A stretch of DNA of 64,000 nucleotides from JBBRDU01 sp038230335 (GTDB taxonomy: Bacteria; Verrucomicrobiota; Verrucomicrobiia; Chthoniobacterales; UBA10450): positions 92,070 through 156,069 of the forward strand of contig JBBRNL010000007.1 in NCBI GenBank assembly GCA_038230335.1, written 5' to 3'. Position 1 is the first letter of the stretch. Every line of letters begins with the position of its first letter. Below, one piece after another: positions 45,575 through 53,937 of this stretch. The notes beneath the pieces are model-generated. The model saw only the letters and a list, made by a program, of their open reading frames with translations. It ran no database searches and had not been told where the DNA came from. The translations under genes were made by a program, and so were the position numbers.

Positions 45575-46522
45575 ATGAACCGCTCCGCCGCCCCTGACAT
45601 GACGGTCCGATTTCGCGGCGTGCGCGGATCGACGCCCTCGCCCGGGCTGCACACGGCGCGCCATGGTGGGAATACCTCGTGCATCGAAGTGCGCGCGGGC
45701 GGAGAGATCCTGATCCTCGACGCGGGCACCGGCATCCGCGCGCTCGGCATTGATTTGCTCGCCGAATTCGGTTCCGCCTCGCTCGAGGCTACTCTCCTGA
45801 TGTCCCACATGCATTGGGATCACATTCAGGGTCTGCCGTTTTTTGCGCCCGCCTATTCAGCCACAAATCGAATCCGGCTGATGGCCGCTCCCGGTGCTGG
45901 TTCGAAGTTGCTCGAGGCGTTGTCCAACCAGATGAACCCCATCAACTTTCCCGTTAGCCTGGATCAAATGAAGGGCTTGGCCGCGATTGAAGAAATTGCT
46001 TCGAACGACGTCACGTTAGGAGCATTCCGCATTCAACTCTTTGCCCTGAATCACCCGGGCGGCTGTGCTGGGTTTCGGATCGAAGCAGCCGGCGGATCTT
46101 TGGCCTATCTGCCTGATCATGAACCTTTCGCGAACGTGACTCGTGCCGGTCAAATTATTAACGCGACGACGCAGACGGAGGCGCTGATTGATTTTGTGCG
46201 CGGCGTCGATCTGCTGATTCTGGATACGCAATACACCGAATCCGAGTACGCCAGCAGACTCGGTTGGGGCCACGGATGTTTGCCCGATAGTGTTTTCGTC
46301 GCCCAGAGAGCTGAGGTGAGGCAGTTCGCGCTCTTTCACCACGATCCGTCTCATACGGACTTGGAAATCGACGCCATGGTCGAAGCGGCCCGCGCTCTGG
46401 CTCCGGCCTCGTTGCTTGTGACGGCCGCGCAGGAAGATGAGATCCTGATCCCGGCCGCTATTCCTAAATCGTTAGGCCAGTCCGATCGACGTCCTCTCTT
46501 CGCGGCGGCGGCTCTTTTGTAG
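45575..46522 (+). CDS. MBL-fold metallohydrolase
   Basis: 315 residues. Family opening VRFRGVRGSTPSPG, then HGGNTSCIEVR, LILDAGTGIRALG and the zinc-binding SHMHWDHIQG (H78, H80, D82, H83). Further ligands are LPDHEPF and LILDTQYT, with HHDPSH at the end. This group of PhnP/RNase Z-like lactamase folds is often annotated as cyclic-nucleotide phosphodiesterase, but the substrate of this protein is unknown. It follows the cNMP-kinase by 16 bases. A 7-bp hairpin starts at its stop codon. Confidence 0.9.
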   Translation: MNRSAAPDMTVRFRGVRGSTPSPGLHTARHGGNTSCIEVRAGGEILILDAGTGIRALGIDLLAEFGSASLEATLLMSHMHWDHIQGLPFFAPAYSATNRIRLMAAPGAGSKLLEALSNQMNPINFPVSLDQMKGLAAIEEIASNDVTLGAFRIQLFALNHPGGCAGFRIEAAGGSLAYLPDHEPFANVTRAGQIINATTQTEALIDFVRGVDLLILDTQYTESEYASRLGWGHGCLPDSVFVAQRAEVRQFALFHHDPSHTDLEIDAMVEAARALAPASLLVTAAQEDEILIPAAIPKSLGQSDRRPLFAAAALL

Positions 46523-46547
46523 TTGCGTTCGTGTTGCTCGACGCAAC
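46522..46547. terminator. Hairpin between convergent genes
   Basis: GTTGCGT (46522-46528) pairs with ACGCAAC (46541-46547) across 12 bases, in the 39-bp gap between the MBL and FHA-cyclase stops. It may serve both as terminator, though it has no T-tract. Confidence 0.45.
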
Positions 46548-46561
46548 GGCTCACCGATTGG

Positions 46562-47428
46562 TCAGCGCGCGAAAAAGGTGTGTTCGCCTTCGAATCCCTT
46601 GAGCGGGAATGCCCCGCGCGACGGGCCCTGCGCGTCCGGGGTCAGTTCGCGTTGGGCCGCTTCGCTCAGGATGTGAGAAAAGCCCTGGGTCGACGCGACC
46701 CGCTCCATGCGGAAGAGGAAATTGAGATCCTGCCCGAGGGCGCTGAGTTCGCCCGCCGCCGCGGCTGAGCCGAAAACGGCCTTACCGAAGTGGAGGACCC
46801 AGCGAAAGGCCGGAGATCGCCGGCTTTGCAACGCTTGCAAGGCGTTCAGCGCGCCGGACACATTCTCGGCCGGACAAAGTTTTGCGTTCCAATAGGCGAG
46901 AAGTCCGTCCCCCAGAAATTTGCTGATCGTCCCTCCGTTATTTTCGATGATCCACTGGCACTCCGCCAGCCATACGCCGACCATTCGAGCCAGGTCTCCC
47001 GCCGGAATGTCGCCGGTCAGCTTTACAAAATTTTCAATATCGAGCAGCAGAAACCAGCAGGTCAACTCGGAGACATCACGCACGGTCAGCTGGGTTTCGG
47101 TGACGTACATTTGATCTTCCGTCTCGCGCGGCATCTCCAGACGGAAGACAAGATTTTGCTCCCCGATTTGGATGACGTCGCCGTGTTGCAAGGGAATTGG
47201 CTGAATGACACGCCGGCCGTTCAAATGCGTTCCGTTGCTGCTCCCCAGATCCACTAACGAAAACTCGGAGCCACCCTGCGCATGAACAAGAGCGTGGCGC
47301 CGCGACACTTTGGCGGAGCCGAACACCACGTTGTTGCCTTTGGCCCGGCCGAGCGAAAAGGTCTTACCGACCAGGGGAAATTGTTGATCCCCCACGTCCA
47401 GCCAGGCGGCCAGGGCCGCGTTACTCAT
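46562..47428 (-). CDS. FHA domain plus class III nucleotidyl cyclase
   Basis: 288 residues with no membrane part. The FHA domain (about 20-97) has FSLGRAKGNNVVFGSAKVSR, RHALV and LVDLGSSNGTHLNGRRV, including the Arg, Ser and Asn used to read phospho-threonine. The cyclase domain (about 120-270) has LLLDIENFVKLTG and SKFLGDGLLAYWN, whose Asp residues coordinate metal, then SALGQDLNFLFRMERVA. The base specificity (cAMP or cGMP) cannot be read safely. Its start lies 69 bases from that of the divergent Ser/Thr kinase gene, so kinase phosphorylation could control it. Confidence 0.92.
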   Translation of the reverse strand: MSNAALAAWLDVGDQQFPLVGKTFSLGRAKGNNVVFGSAKVSRRHALVHAQGGSEFSLVDLGSSNGTHLNGRRVIQPIPLQHGDVIQIGEQNLVFRLEMPRETEDQMYVTETQLTVRDVSELTCWFLLLDIENFVKLTGDIPAGDLARMVGVWLAECQWIIENNGGTISKFLGDGLLAYWNAKLCPAENVSGALNALQALQSRRSPAFRWVLHFGKAVFGSAAAAGELSALGQDLNFLFRMERVASTQGFSHILSEAAQRELTPDAQGPSRGAFPLKGFEGEHTFFAR

Positions 47429-47496
47429 GCCTTCGCATAAGCCGAATGCGTGCCAGACACGGTCAAGGGCATGGCCCGTGCTTTTTGCTTCCCTGC

Positions 47497-49287
47497 ATGT
47501 ACACCGAATCTGTTCCCGAAGAAGAGAGCGAATTCGGGCAGACCATGCGTGGCGTCGTCGGCGGGACGAAACTCTTTGATCGGTTCACTCTGCAGAAAGT
47601 ACTGGGCCGCGGCGGAATGGGAATCGTCTGGCTGGCCAGGGACGAACGTCTCGATCGACTCGTCGCACTCAAGCTGGTGCCGGAAACGGTCTGTTTTGAC
47701 GCGTCCGCGCACGAGGACTTGAAACGCGAGACGCGCAAGAGTCTCATGCTCACGCACGCCAACATCGTGCGCATTTTTGATTTCATCGAAGACGGGCACA
47801 CCGCCGCCATTTCCATGGAATACGTGGACGGCTCGACTCTTTCGTCGTTGCGCGTGAAGAAGCCGGCCAAATGTTTTGAAATCGCCGAGATTTCCGGCTG
47901 GGCCGCGTCGTTGTGCGACGCTCTCGGCTATGCCCACGAAACAGCCGGAGTGATTCATCGCGATCTCAAGCCCGCCAACCTTATGGTGAACAGTCGGAGC
48001 GAACTGAAGGTGACGGATTTCGGCATCGCCAGCACGTTGCGCGATTCCATGAGTTGCGTGAGCGTGCGCACCTCCAGCGGCACTCTCAATTATATGAGCC
48101 CGCAACAGCTCCTCGGCGAAGACCCCGCGGCCTCCGATGACATTTACGCGATGGGCGCCACGCTTTACGAAATGCTTTCGAGCAAGCCACCGTTTTTCAG
48201 CGGCGACGTCGCTTCGCAGGTGCGCGACGTGATCGCGCCGACCATCACGCAACGGCGCGTCAAGTTTAACATTCAGGGTGAATCGATTCCGAAGTGTTGG
48301 GAGGAAACCATCGCGCAATGTCTCGCCAAAGATCCGGCTCATCGGCCGCGCACGCCCGGGGATGTGGCGCGCCGCCTTCGCCTGACCGGACCCGTCCGCG
48401 TCACGACGGAACAGCGCAAGCCGATGTTTACGCTCGATACGCGAATCATCGCCGTGGCCGGAGCCGTCGTGGCTCTCGTGGCCGCCGCGTCTCTTCTCTT
48501 TAATCATCCGAAAAAGATGGAAACGGTTTCCACAACAGCGTTGGCCCATGCGTCGCAGCCGATGGGATATGCGGTGGAGAAACCGATCAAAGCGGTGGCC
48601 CCTCCCGAAGCCGTGGTCGCTCCCGAAGCGCCGCGCAGTCGCCAACTTTCCGCGGCCGAAGTTTATGCCGCTGTCTCCGACACCACGCCCGCGCCCGCCT
48701 CGAAGGTTCAGTCTAAAAACGCGACTTTGCAGCTAACGACCACGCCGGGTGGCGCCACGTTTTCGGTTTATCCGGGCGTCATTGCCGGAAAAACCGCACC
48801 GGGAGCGACCCCGTTCCGCACCGGCTCCGCTCCCGACTCTGTGCAGGACCTTCCGCCCGGACGTTACACGCTCTTCTTTCACCACGAAGGCTGGCCGGAC
48901 GATCGCGCCGAGATCAGCGTCAGCGCGGGCGAGAGCGTGCCGGTCGACTATACCTTTCCGCACGGCAGCGCCACCATCACCAGCACTCCCGATGGCGCTG
49001 AAATCTTTTTTGGATCGCACTCGCTTGGCCAGGCTCCGCTCACGGTCGATCTTCCGTTAGGCAAACAGAAACTCGTCGCGCGTTACCCGGAGTTAAGCGA
49101 CAAAAGCCAGACCGTCACGATCGCCACCGCGGCCGAGGCCAAAGTCGCGTTTCAGCTTCGATCTTCCGGCAGCAGTCATTCTTCCAGATCGAGGGCCACC
49201 CCGCCGCCGAACGCCATCGACAAAATCGGCCAAAGCTTCAAGCATCTCTTCGGCGGAAAGACCCCGCCTCCCCGCAGGAAAAACTAG
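47497..49287 (+). CDS. Membrane Ser/Thr protein kinase with PEGA domains
   Basis: 596 residues from the ATG at 47497; an earlier in-frame start at 47446 would add a Cys/His-rich stretch and is less likely. The Hanks-type kinase domain (about 27-300) has VLGRGGMGIVWLA, VALKLV (K59), HRDLKPANLM (catalytic D156), DFGIAS (D174) and DDIYAMGATLYEML. A single membrane helix (about 316-335) precedes a Pro/Ala linker and two PEGA domains (from about 413 and 493; TTTPGGATF and STPDGAEIFF), which sit outside and may bind envelope parts. It diverges from the FHA-cyclase. Confidence 0.94.
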   Translation: MYTESVPEEESEFGQTMRGVVGGTKLFDRFTLQKVLGRGGMGIVWLARDERLDRLVALKLVPETVCFDASAHEDLKRETRKSLMLTHANIVRIFDFIEDGHTAAISMEYVDGSTLSSLRVKKPAKCFEIAEISGWAASLCDALGYAHETAGVIHRDLKPANLMVNSRSELKVTDFGIASTLRDSMSCVSVRTSSGTLNYMSPQQLLGEDPAASDDIYAMGATLYEMLSSKPPFFSGDVASQVRDVIAPTITQRRVKFNIQGESIPKCWEETIAQCLAKDPAHRPRTPGDVARRLRLTGPVRVTTEQRKPMFTLDTRIIAVAGAVVALVAAASLLFNHPKKMETVSTTALAHASQPMGYAVEKPIKAVAPPEAVVAPEAPRSRQLSAAEVYAAVSDTTPAPASKVQSKNATLQLTTTPGGATFSVYPGVIAGKTAPGATPFRTGSAPDSVQDLPPGRYTLFFHHEGWPDDRAEISVSAGESVPVDYTFPHGSATITSTPDGAEIFFGSHSLGQAPLTVDLPLGKQKLVARYPELSDKSQTVTIATAAEAKVAFQLRSSGSSHSSRSRATPPPNAIDKIGQSFKHLFGGKTPPPRRKN

Positions 49288-49314
49288 TCTTCGCGCGTTC
49301 TCGTCTTCTGTAAC

Positions 49315-49331
49315 GGCGGTCTATGACCGCC
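49315..49331. terminator. GGCGGTC-TAT-GACCGCC hairpin
   Basis: A perfect 7-bp stem with a 3-base loop, 28 bases after the kinase stop and 29 bases before the convergent PEP-CTERM stop at 49360. A bidirectional terminator is plausible; there is no T-tract. Confidence 0.5.
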
Positions 49332-49359
49332 TCAGGACGCCAGCGTCGTCCGCGGCGTG

Positions 49360-50238
49360 TTAGCGCCTGGCGCGTCGCCTCAGAAAAGCGGCCACGACCG
49401 CCCCGGCGCCTAACAAAGATAAAGTCGACGGTTCCGGCACGGCAGGCCCGAACGCGATCGCATCGACATCGTTCGGCAATACGCCGACGTTCGTGACCAC
49501 CCCCGTCGTGGTGTTGATCGTGACCAGGTTGACGGCCACCGTGGTCGCCCCGTTCTGCGCACGGTCGCTGTCCGACCCGTAAAGCACATTCGCGCCGCTA
49601 AAAGCGAACGCGTTCATCGCGCCCAGAGTTCCGGCGTGCGGCGAATTCGTGAAAAGAGGACCAGTCGTCCGGGCTCCCGTTGCAGGATTCAAGGTATCGA
49701 CCCGGCCCACAGCCGACGAGGCAGTGTAAAGCGTCCCCGCAGAATTGAAGGCGAGAGCACCCCCGGGAGTATTTGATCCGGTAGAACCGATCGAGGTCAA
49801 GGCGCCCGTCCCCAAATTAATAGTGTACAGCGAGCTAGGGCTGAGTCCGAAAAGAGTGCCATCCGATCGAAATGAAATATCGGAAATCGTGTTTGCGCTC
49901 CCGCTATCCAGCAACGCCCCAATCACTGTCGCCGACCCTGTCGTGGGATTGATCGTCACCAGGCTGCGCTTGGAAGTGGGAGACTCGAAACCGGTGACTC
50001 CATAAAGAATGCCATTTAAGGGATCAAACGCCATGCCGGTCATGCCAATCGCGCCGCCGCTGGTCGTAATCGGGGCCACCATGGTGAACGCAGCCGTTAC
50101 GGGATTGACCGTATACAAGACTCCGGCGGCACCCTTTGACCCGGTGGCCGCATAGAGCGTCTCCTGGGCGCGAACCGTGATCGCCAGACTTGCGATGCCG
50201 AGAGCAATGAGAATTACGCGTTTTACCATGAATGTCAT
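49360..50238 (-). CDS. Secreted PEP-CTERM protein with repeated beta-propeller-like units
   Basis: 292 residues from the ATG at 50238; ATG at 50229 is an alternative, and a start at 50310 is unlikely. A signal peptide (MTFMVKRVILIALGIASLAI) is followed by repeated units of the type LVTINPTTGSATVIG, LYTINLGTGALTSIG and LVTINTTTGVVTNVG, like WD/NHL-type propeller blades. The C terminus VPEPSTLSLLGAGAVVAAFL with RRRARR is a textbook PEP-CTERM sorting signal. It is probably exported and anchored by exosortase. Function unknown; extracellular binding is likely. Confidence 0.88.
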   Translation of the reverse strand: MTFMVKRVILIALGIASLAITVRAQETLYAATGSKGAAGVLYTVNPVTAAFTMVAPITTSGGAIGMTGMAFDPLNGILYGVTGFESPTSKRSLVTINPTTGSATVIGALLDSGSANTISDISFRSDGTLFGLSPSSLYTINLGTGALTSIGSTGSNTPGGALAFNSAGTLYTASSAVGRVDTLNPATGARTTGPLFTNSPHAGTLGAMNAFAFSGANVLYGSDSDRAQNGATTVAVNLVTINTTTGVVTNVGVLPNDVDAIAFGPAVPEPSTLSLLGAGAVVAAFLRRRARR

Positions 50239-50459
50239 AACACCAAGCCGGCCAGCGGGTGTCAATCTTCCGCGAGGGCCGTTCCTATTCATGCTCATGC
50301 TCCTAATCACCGATCAACACGGACCAAGCGAGCCTGCTCCCGGATGTTCCGAATCTGTGAAGATCCGTCTAAATCTGTGGCCAGTCTCTGCCTTTATCCC
50401 GTTCCCACGCAATAATGCCTGCTGGATTCACGCCGCGCTTTTGATAAAGTGTCAATCCC

Positions 50460-52523
50460 GTGAATGAAACCCCCGAAACGCCCGGCCACGGCGTAAGCGC
50501 ATCGCCTGGCCCCGAGCGCGCCGATCTGCGCCCCGACAGCATCGACGACGCCGTCATCCGCCTGGCCGGCAATTCGCAGGACGGCATTCAATCCGCCGGC
50601 GCCTTCCTCGCCCGCCTCGCCGGGCGCAGCGATCAGGATGTCATGACCTACATGACGATCCCCGCCACCATCTCCGGTGGCCCCTCCATTTTCCAGGTCC
50701 GGATGGGCACAGGCGAAGTGCTTTCGGCCGGTGACGAAGCCGATTTCCTTGTCGCCTTCTATCAGCACAGTTACGAGGACCACATCGATTTTCTCAAAGA
50801 AGGCGGCGTCCTTCTTTACGATTCGGACAACGTCGAGCCGAACCTCGACGACAAACGTTTCGTTTACGTCGGCGTTCCCATCACCGGCCTGACCGTTGAA
50901 GCGCTTGGCGGCACGGCCAAGGACAAGGGCAAAAACATTTTCGTGCTCGGCCTTATTGCCAAAATTTTCCATCTCGACGTCGAAAAACTGACCACGTTGA
51001 TCAAGGAAAAGTTCGCCGGCAAAGACGAGAGCATCGTCAACACCGCCATCATGGCGTTTACGGCCGGTTACGCTTACCCGGTCGGGAAAGTTCTCTCGCA
51101 CCAATATCAGTTCGAGAAGGTGGAGAAGAAGCCGGGCGCGCGAGACCAAATCACCATGGATGGAAACCAGGCGCTCGCCTACGGGTTGATCGCAGCTGGT
51201 GTTCGTTACGGCGCCGGTTATCCGATCACGCCATGGTCGTCGGTCATGGAAGTGTTGCGCAGTGAGTTTCCGAAATACGGAGGGCTTTTTGTGCAGGCGG
51301 AAGACGAGCTTGGCGCGGTCTCGCTCGCTCTCGGCATGTCTTATTCGGGGTACCTGGCCGTCACGGGTAGCGCCGGTCCCGGTATCTCGCTCAAGACGGA
51401 AGCGATCGGCTGGGCCTCGATGGCCGAGATCCCGCTCATTATTATTAATGTACAGCGCGGCGGCCCCAGTACCGGTTTGCCGACCAATGTGGAGCAGAGC
51501 GATCTGCACCAGGCCATTTACGGCGGCCACGGCGACAGCCCCCGTGTCGTCCTCGCGGCCAGGACGGTGGAAGATTGTTTCTACATTGCGATCGAAGCGG
51601 CCGGGATCGCGCGCAAATACAGCTGCCCGGTTTTCATCTTGAGCGATACCTCGCTCGCCACGCGCATCGAAGCTTTCGACGAACCGAAACTCGCGGAGAT
51701 CATGCAGGATCCGAAGCCGGACCTGACCCCGCGCGAAGGCTCAAAGCCTTACGACCTGAGCCGCATCACGCAGCACGTTCCGCCCGGCACCCGCATGCTG
51801 GACGGAAAATATCCGCTCGTGACCGGCCTCGAGCACGACGAGATGGGGCACCCGACCGGCAGTCCGAAGATGCACATGGCCATGACGGCCAAGCGCCGCG
51901 CCAAGCTGCAAAAATTAGCGGAAGAACTTCCAGTCCCGCAGGTGTTCGGCGATGCCTCCGGCGATGTTCTGCTCGTCGGTTGGGGATCGACCTACGGTCC
52001 AATCCACGACGCCGCCAAACTGGGCCGGCAACATGGCGAAAAGATTTCGGCCATTCATCTGCGTCACATCCATCCGTTACCGAACGGTCTCGAGAAAATC
52101 TTCGCCACCTTCAAGCGCATCGTTGTGGTGGAGATGAACGACCAGGGCGTGTACGGCTACGGCCAGCTCGCCACCATTCTGCGCGCAAGATTCTGCGAAC
52201 CAAAAATCGAGAGCGTGACCAAAACCGACGGACTGACCTATCGGGTTAAGGAAATTCTGGAACGCGTTTTCAAAGGGCGCGCCTTCACCGACAAACCAGG
52301 TAAGGATGGCTCGCCGAGTCGTCCCCAAAATGGATCCTCTTCGGTAGCGGCAGCCGTGTCGGCTGCGGAGCGCAAGGTTTCCAGCCGGACCGATCTTGCC
52401 GGGGACAATACTCCCACCATGCCCGGTGCCGAAGCCTCCATCGCCGCCGCCGGCACCAACGAAAGCGTCAACACTCAAACTGGCTCGTCGCCCGTCCCAG
52501 CCGACATCGGCGGAGCAGACTGA
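50460..52523 (+). CDS. korA: 2-oxoacid:ferredoxin oxidoreductase, fused gamma-alpha subunit
   Basis: 687 residues starting with GTG at 50460. The N-terminal part (about 40-210) is the gamma domain (IPATISGGPSIFQVRMGTGE); the alpha domain (about 220-605) has YPITPWSSVMEVLR, QAEDELGAVSLALGMSYSG, TGSAGPGISLKTEAIGWAS and PLIIINVQRGGPSTGLPT. It makes acetyl-CoA or succinyl-CoA with KorB, reducing ferredoxin. The last about 75 residues are a low-complexity Ser/Ala/Pro-rich tail containing the dispersed 52349 palindrome. The partner KorB follows after 151 bases. Confidence 0.95.
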   Translation: MNETPETPGHGVSASPGPERADLRPDSIDDAVIRLAGNSQDGIQSAGAFLARLAGRSDQDVMTYMTIPATISGGPSIFQVRMGTGEVLSAGDEADFLVAFYQHSYEDHIDFLKEGGVLLYDSDNVEPNLDDKRFVYVGVPITGLTVEALGGTAKDKGKNIFVLGLIAKIFHLDVEKLTTLIKEKFAGKDESIVNTAIMAFTAGYAYPVGKVLSHQYQFEKVEKKPGARDQITMDGNQALAYGLIAAGVRYGAGYPITPWSSVMEVLRSEFPKYGGLFVQAEDELGAVSLALGMSYSGYLAVTGSAGPGISLKTEAIGWASMAEIPLIIINVQRGGPSTGLPTNVEQSDLHQAIYGGHGDSPRVVLAARTVEDCFYIAIEAAGIARKYSCPVFILSDTSLATRIEAFDEPKLAEIMQDPKPDLTPREGSKPYDLSRITQHVPPGTRMLDGKYPLVTGLEHDEMGHPTGSPKMHMAMTAKRRAKLQKLAEELPVPQVFGDASGDVLLVGWGSTYGPIHDAAKLGRQHGEKISAIHLRHIHPLPNGLEKIFATFKRIVVVEMNDQGVYGYGQLATILRARFCEPKIESVTKTDGLTYRVKEILERVFKGRAFTDKPGKDGSPSRPQNGSSSVAAAVSAAERKVSSRTDLAGDNTPTMPGAEASIAAAGTNESVNTQTGSSPVPADIGGAD
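52349..52367 (+). repeat. GGCAGCCGTGTCGGCTGCG palindrome inside korA
   Basis: GCAGCCG pairs with CGGCTGC across TGT. The exact reverse complement occurs at 60890-60908 just after the ADOP permease stop. Here it lies inside the translated KorA tail, suggesting insertion of an intergenic element into the gene's end. Confidence 0.75.
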
Positions 52524-52674
52524 AGCCATGAAGAATGAAGTAATGGAGAGCTCGAGTGATGAAAGAACGATCCAAAGTGGATTGGCCGCTCCGAGGACGA
52601 TGTTAAATTATCCGGCGCAGCCGGCGCTCTCTCCGCTTCAACGCTTGAACTCTTCAACCCTTTAACGATTCCCC

Positions 52675-53622
52675 ATGAGCGAAACCACCACCGCCACACC
52701 TCCTCCGGCTGAACCGCCGCGCGAGAAACTTACCAAGAAAGCTATCACCGCCGATCACCCGACCTGGTGTCCTGGTTGCGGCGATTTCGCCGTGCTCGCT
52801 TCCTACTACAAGGTTTTGGAGAAGCGCCAGATCGATCACGAAAAAATCGTCACCCTCGCCGGCATCGGCTGTTCATCCCGTTTTCCCTATTTCGTGAATG
52901 GTCACGGCGCGCATTTCATTCATGGCCGCGCTGTCCCGCTCGCCAGTGGTATCAGCCTGGCCCGGCCTGATCTCAAGGTTTTCCTGTTCGGCGGCGACGG
53001 CGACGGTTTCTCCATCGGTGGAAATCATTTGAATCACGGCGCGCGCAAGAACATCAACCTGGTCTACTTCATCATGGACAATTTCGTCTATGGCCTGACC
53101 AAGAAGCAGACCTCGCCCACCTCGCCCATCGGCTTCAAGAGTAAGACCGACCCGACCGGCGCGATCGATATGCCGGTCAACCCGATGAAGCAGCTGATCA
53201 GCGCCGGCGCCAGTTTCGTCGCGCGCACGCACGCCACCCAGGTCAATCACATGATTTCAATGATCGAGCGCGCCATGGATCACCCGGGCTTCAGCGTGAT
53301 CGAGTGCCTAAGTGAGTGCGTTGAATTCTACCCGGGAGTCTTCGACCCAGCCAACCCGCGCAAAGGCGGCGCATTCGAACTGATCGAAGAAAAGAAATAC
53401 GACAACACGCCCGAGGACGAGTTAAGACACGACGTCACCGACGAACTCGCCGCGTATAAATTAGCCCAAATCCCGTTCCCCGGAGTTTTTGGCGTCTTCT
53501 ATCAAAACGACCGACCGACCAAGAATGCGTTGGAGAAAAAGTGGATCGATACCACGAGGGAAAAAGTCGGGCACGCCTCTGATCTGGCCCTTCTGCAAAA
53601 AACATTCGACCGCATGAAATAG
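52675..53622 (+). CDS. korB: 2-oxoacid:ferredoxin oxidoreductase, beta subunit
   Basis: 315 residues. TPP-binding core: GDGDGFSIGGNHLNHGARKN, preceded by the cluster-binding WCPGCGDFAVL and IGCSSRFPYFVNGHG. It pairs with KorA to oxidise a 2-oxoacid (2-oxoglutarate is most likely given similarity in length and motifs) with CoA and ferredoxin. The N terminus is Pro/Thr-rich, about 20 residues. It is probably co-transcribed with korA. No ferredoxin subunit gene is present nearby. Confidence 0.95.
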   Translation: MSETTTATPPPAEPPREKLTKKAITADHPTWCPGCGDFAVLASYYKVLEKRQIDHEKIVTLAGIGCSSRFPYFVNGHGAHFIHGRAVPLASGISLARPDLKVFLFGGDGDGFSIGGNHLNHGARKNINLVYFIMDNFVYGLTKKQTSPTSPIGFKSKTDPTGAIDMPVNPMKQLISAGASFVARTHATQVNHMISMIERAMDHPGFSVIECLSECVEFYPGVFDPANPRKGGAFELIEEKKYDNTPEDELRHDVTDELAAYKLAQIPFPGVFGVFYQNDRPTKNALEKKWIDTTREKVGHASDLALLQKTFDRMK

Positions 53623-53660
53623 ATATCCTGCGCAATCGGCGATGCGCATCGTCGTTTCGG

Positions 53661-53874
53661 CTGTTTCAGAAGCGGGCCGCCGATGGGGGCGAGCAGATCC
53701 AGTGCGGTTGGCTGAAGGACCAGTTCGGGATGCCGTGGCAGATCGTGTCCAGTAAGGTGTGGGATTGGCTGCGCGGCGAGGATCCCGCGCGCTTCCAACG
53801 GGGTGACGGCTGCGGTCTGGCAGATGGAGAAGGTGGACTTGGCCGAGCTGGAACGCGCGGCCGCTGCACTGTGA
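53661..53874 (+). pseudogene. Frameshifted remnant of a VOC-family (PhnB/3-demethylubiquinone methyltransferase-like) gene
   Basis: Between korB and the autotransporter, the frame from about 53661 reads ADGGEQIQCGWLKDQFG and MPWQIVSSKVWDWLRGEDP, the end of PhnB-like VOC proteins. Near 53800 the reading shifts by one base (an extra G in CGGGGTG), after which VTAAVWQMEKVDLAELERA and a TGA stop (53872-53874) complete the family's C terminus. There is no start or N-terminal half. So it is a decayed gene end, not an active protein. Confidence 0.8.
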
Positions 53875-53937
53875 CGGAATCGTTATAAGCGCTCGCGATA
53901 AGCCGCATAAGGGTTTGCAACCTGCTTTTGCAGCAGT

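Noticed and set aside
47425..48645. 406-codon minus-strand frame opposite the Ser/Thr kinase
   Set aside because: The kinase frame has intact motifs; this frame is His/Arg/Gly-rich with no motif and overlaps it fully.
52524..52674. Small gene between korA and korB
   Set aside because: No frame with a start and plausible composition; a repeat-like CTTCAACGCTTGAACTCTTCA stretch is present instead.
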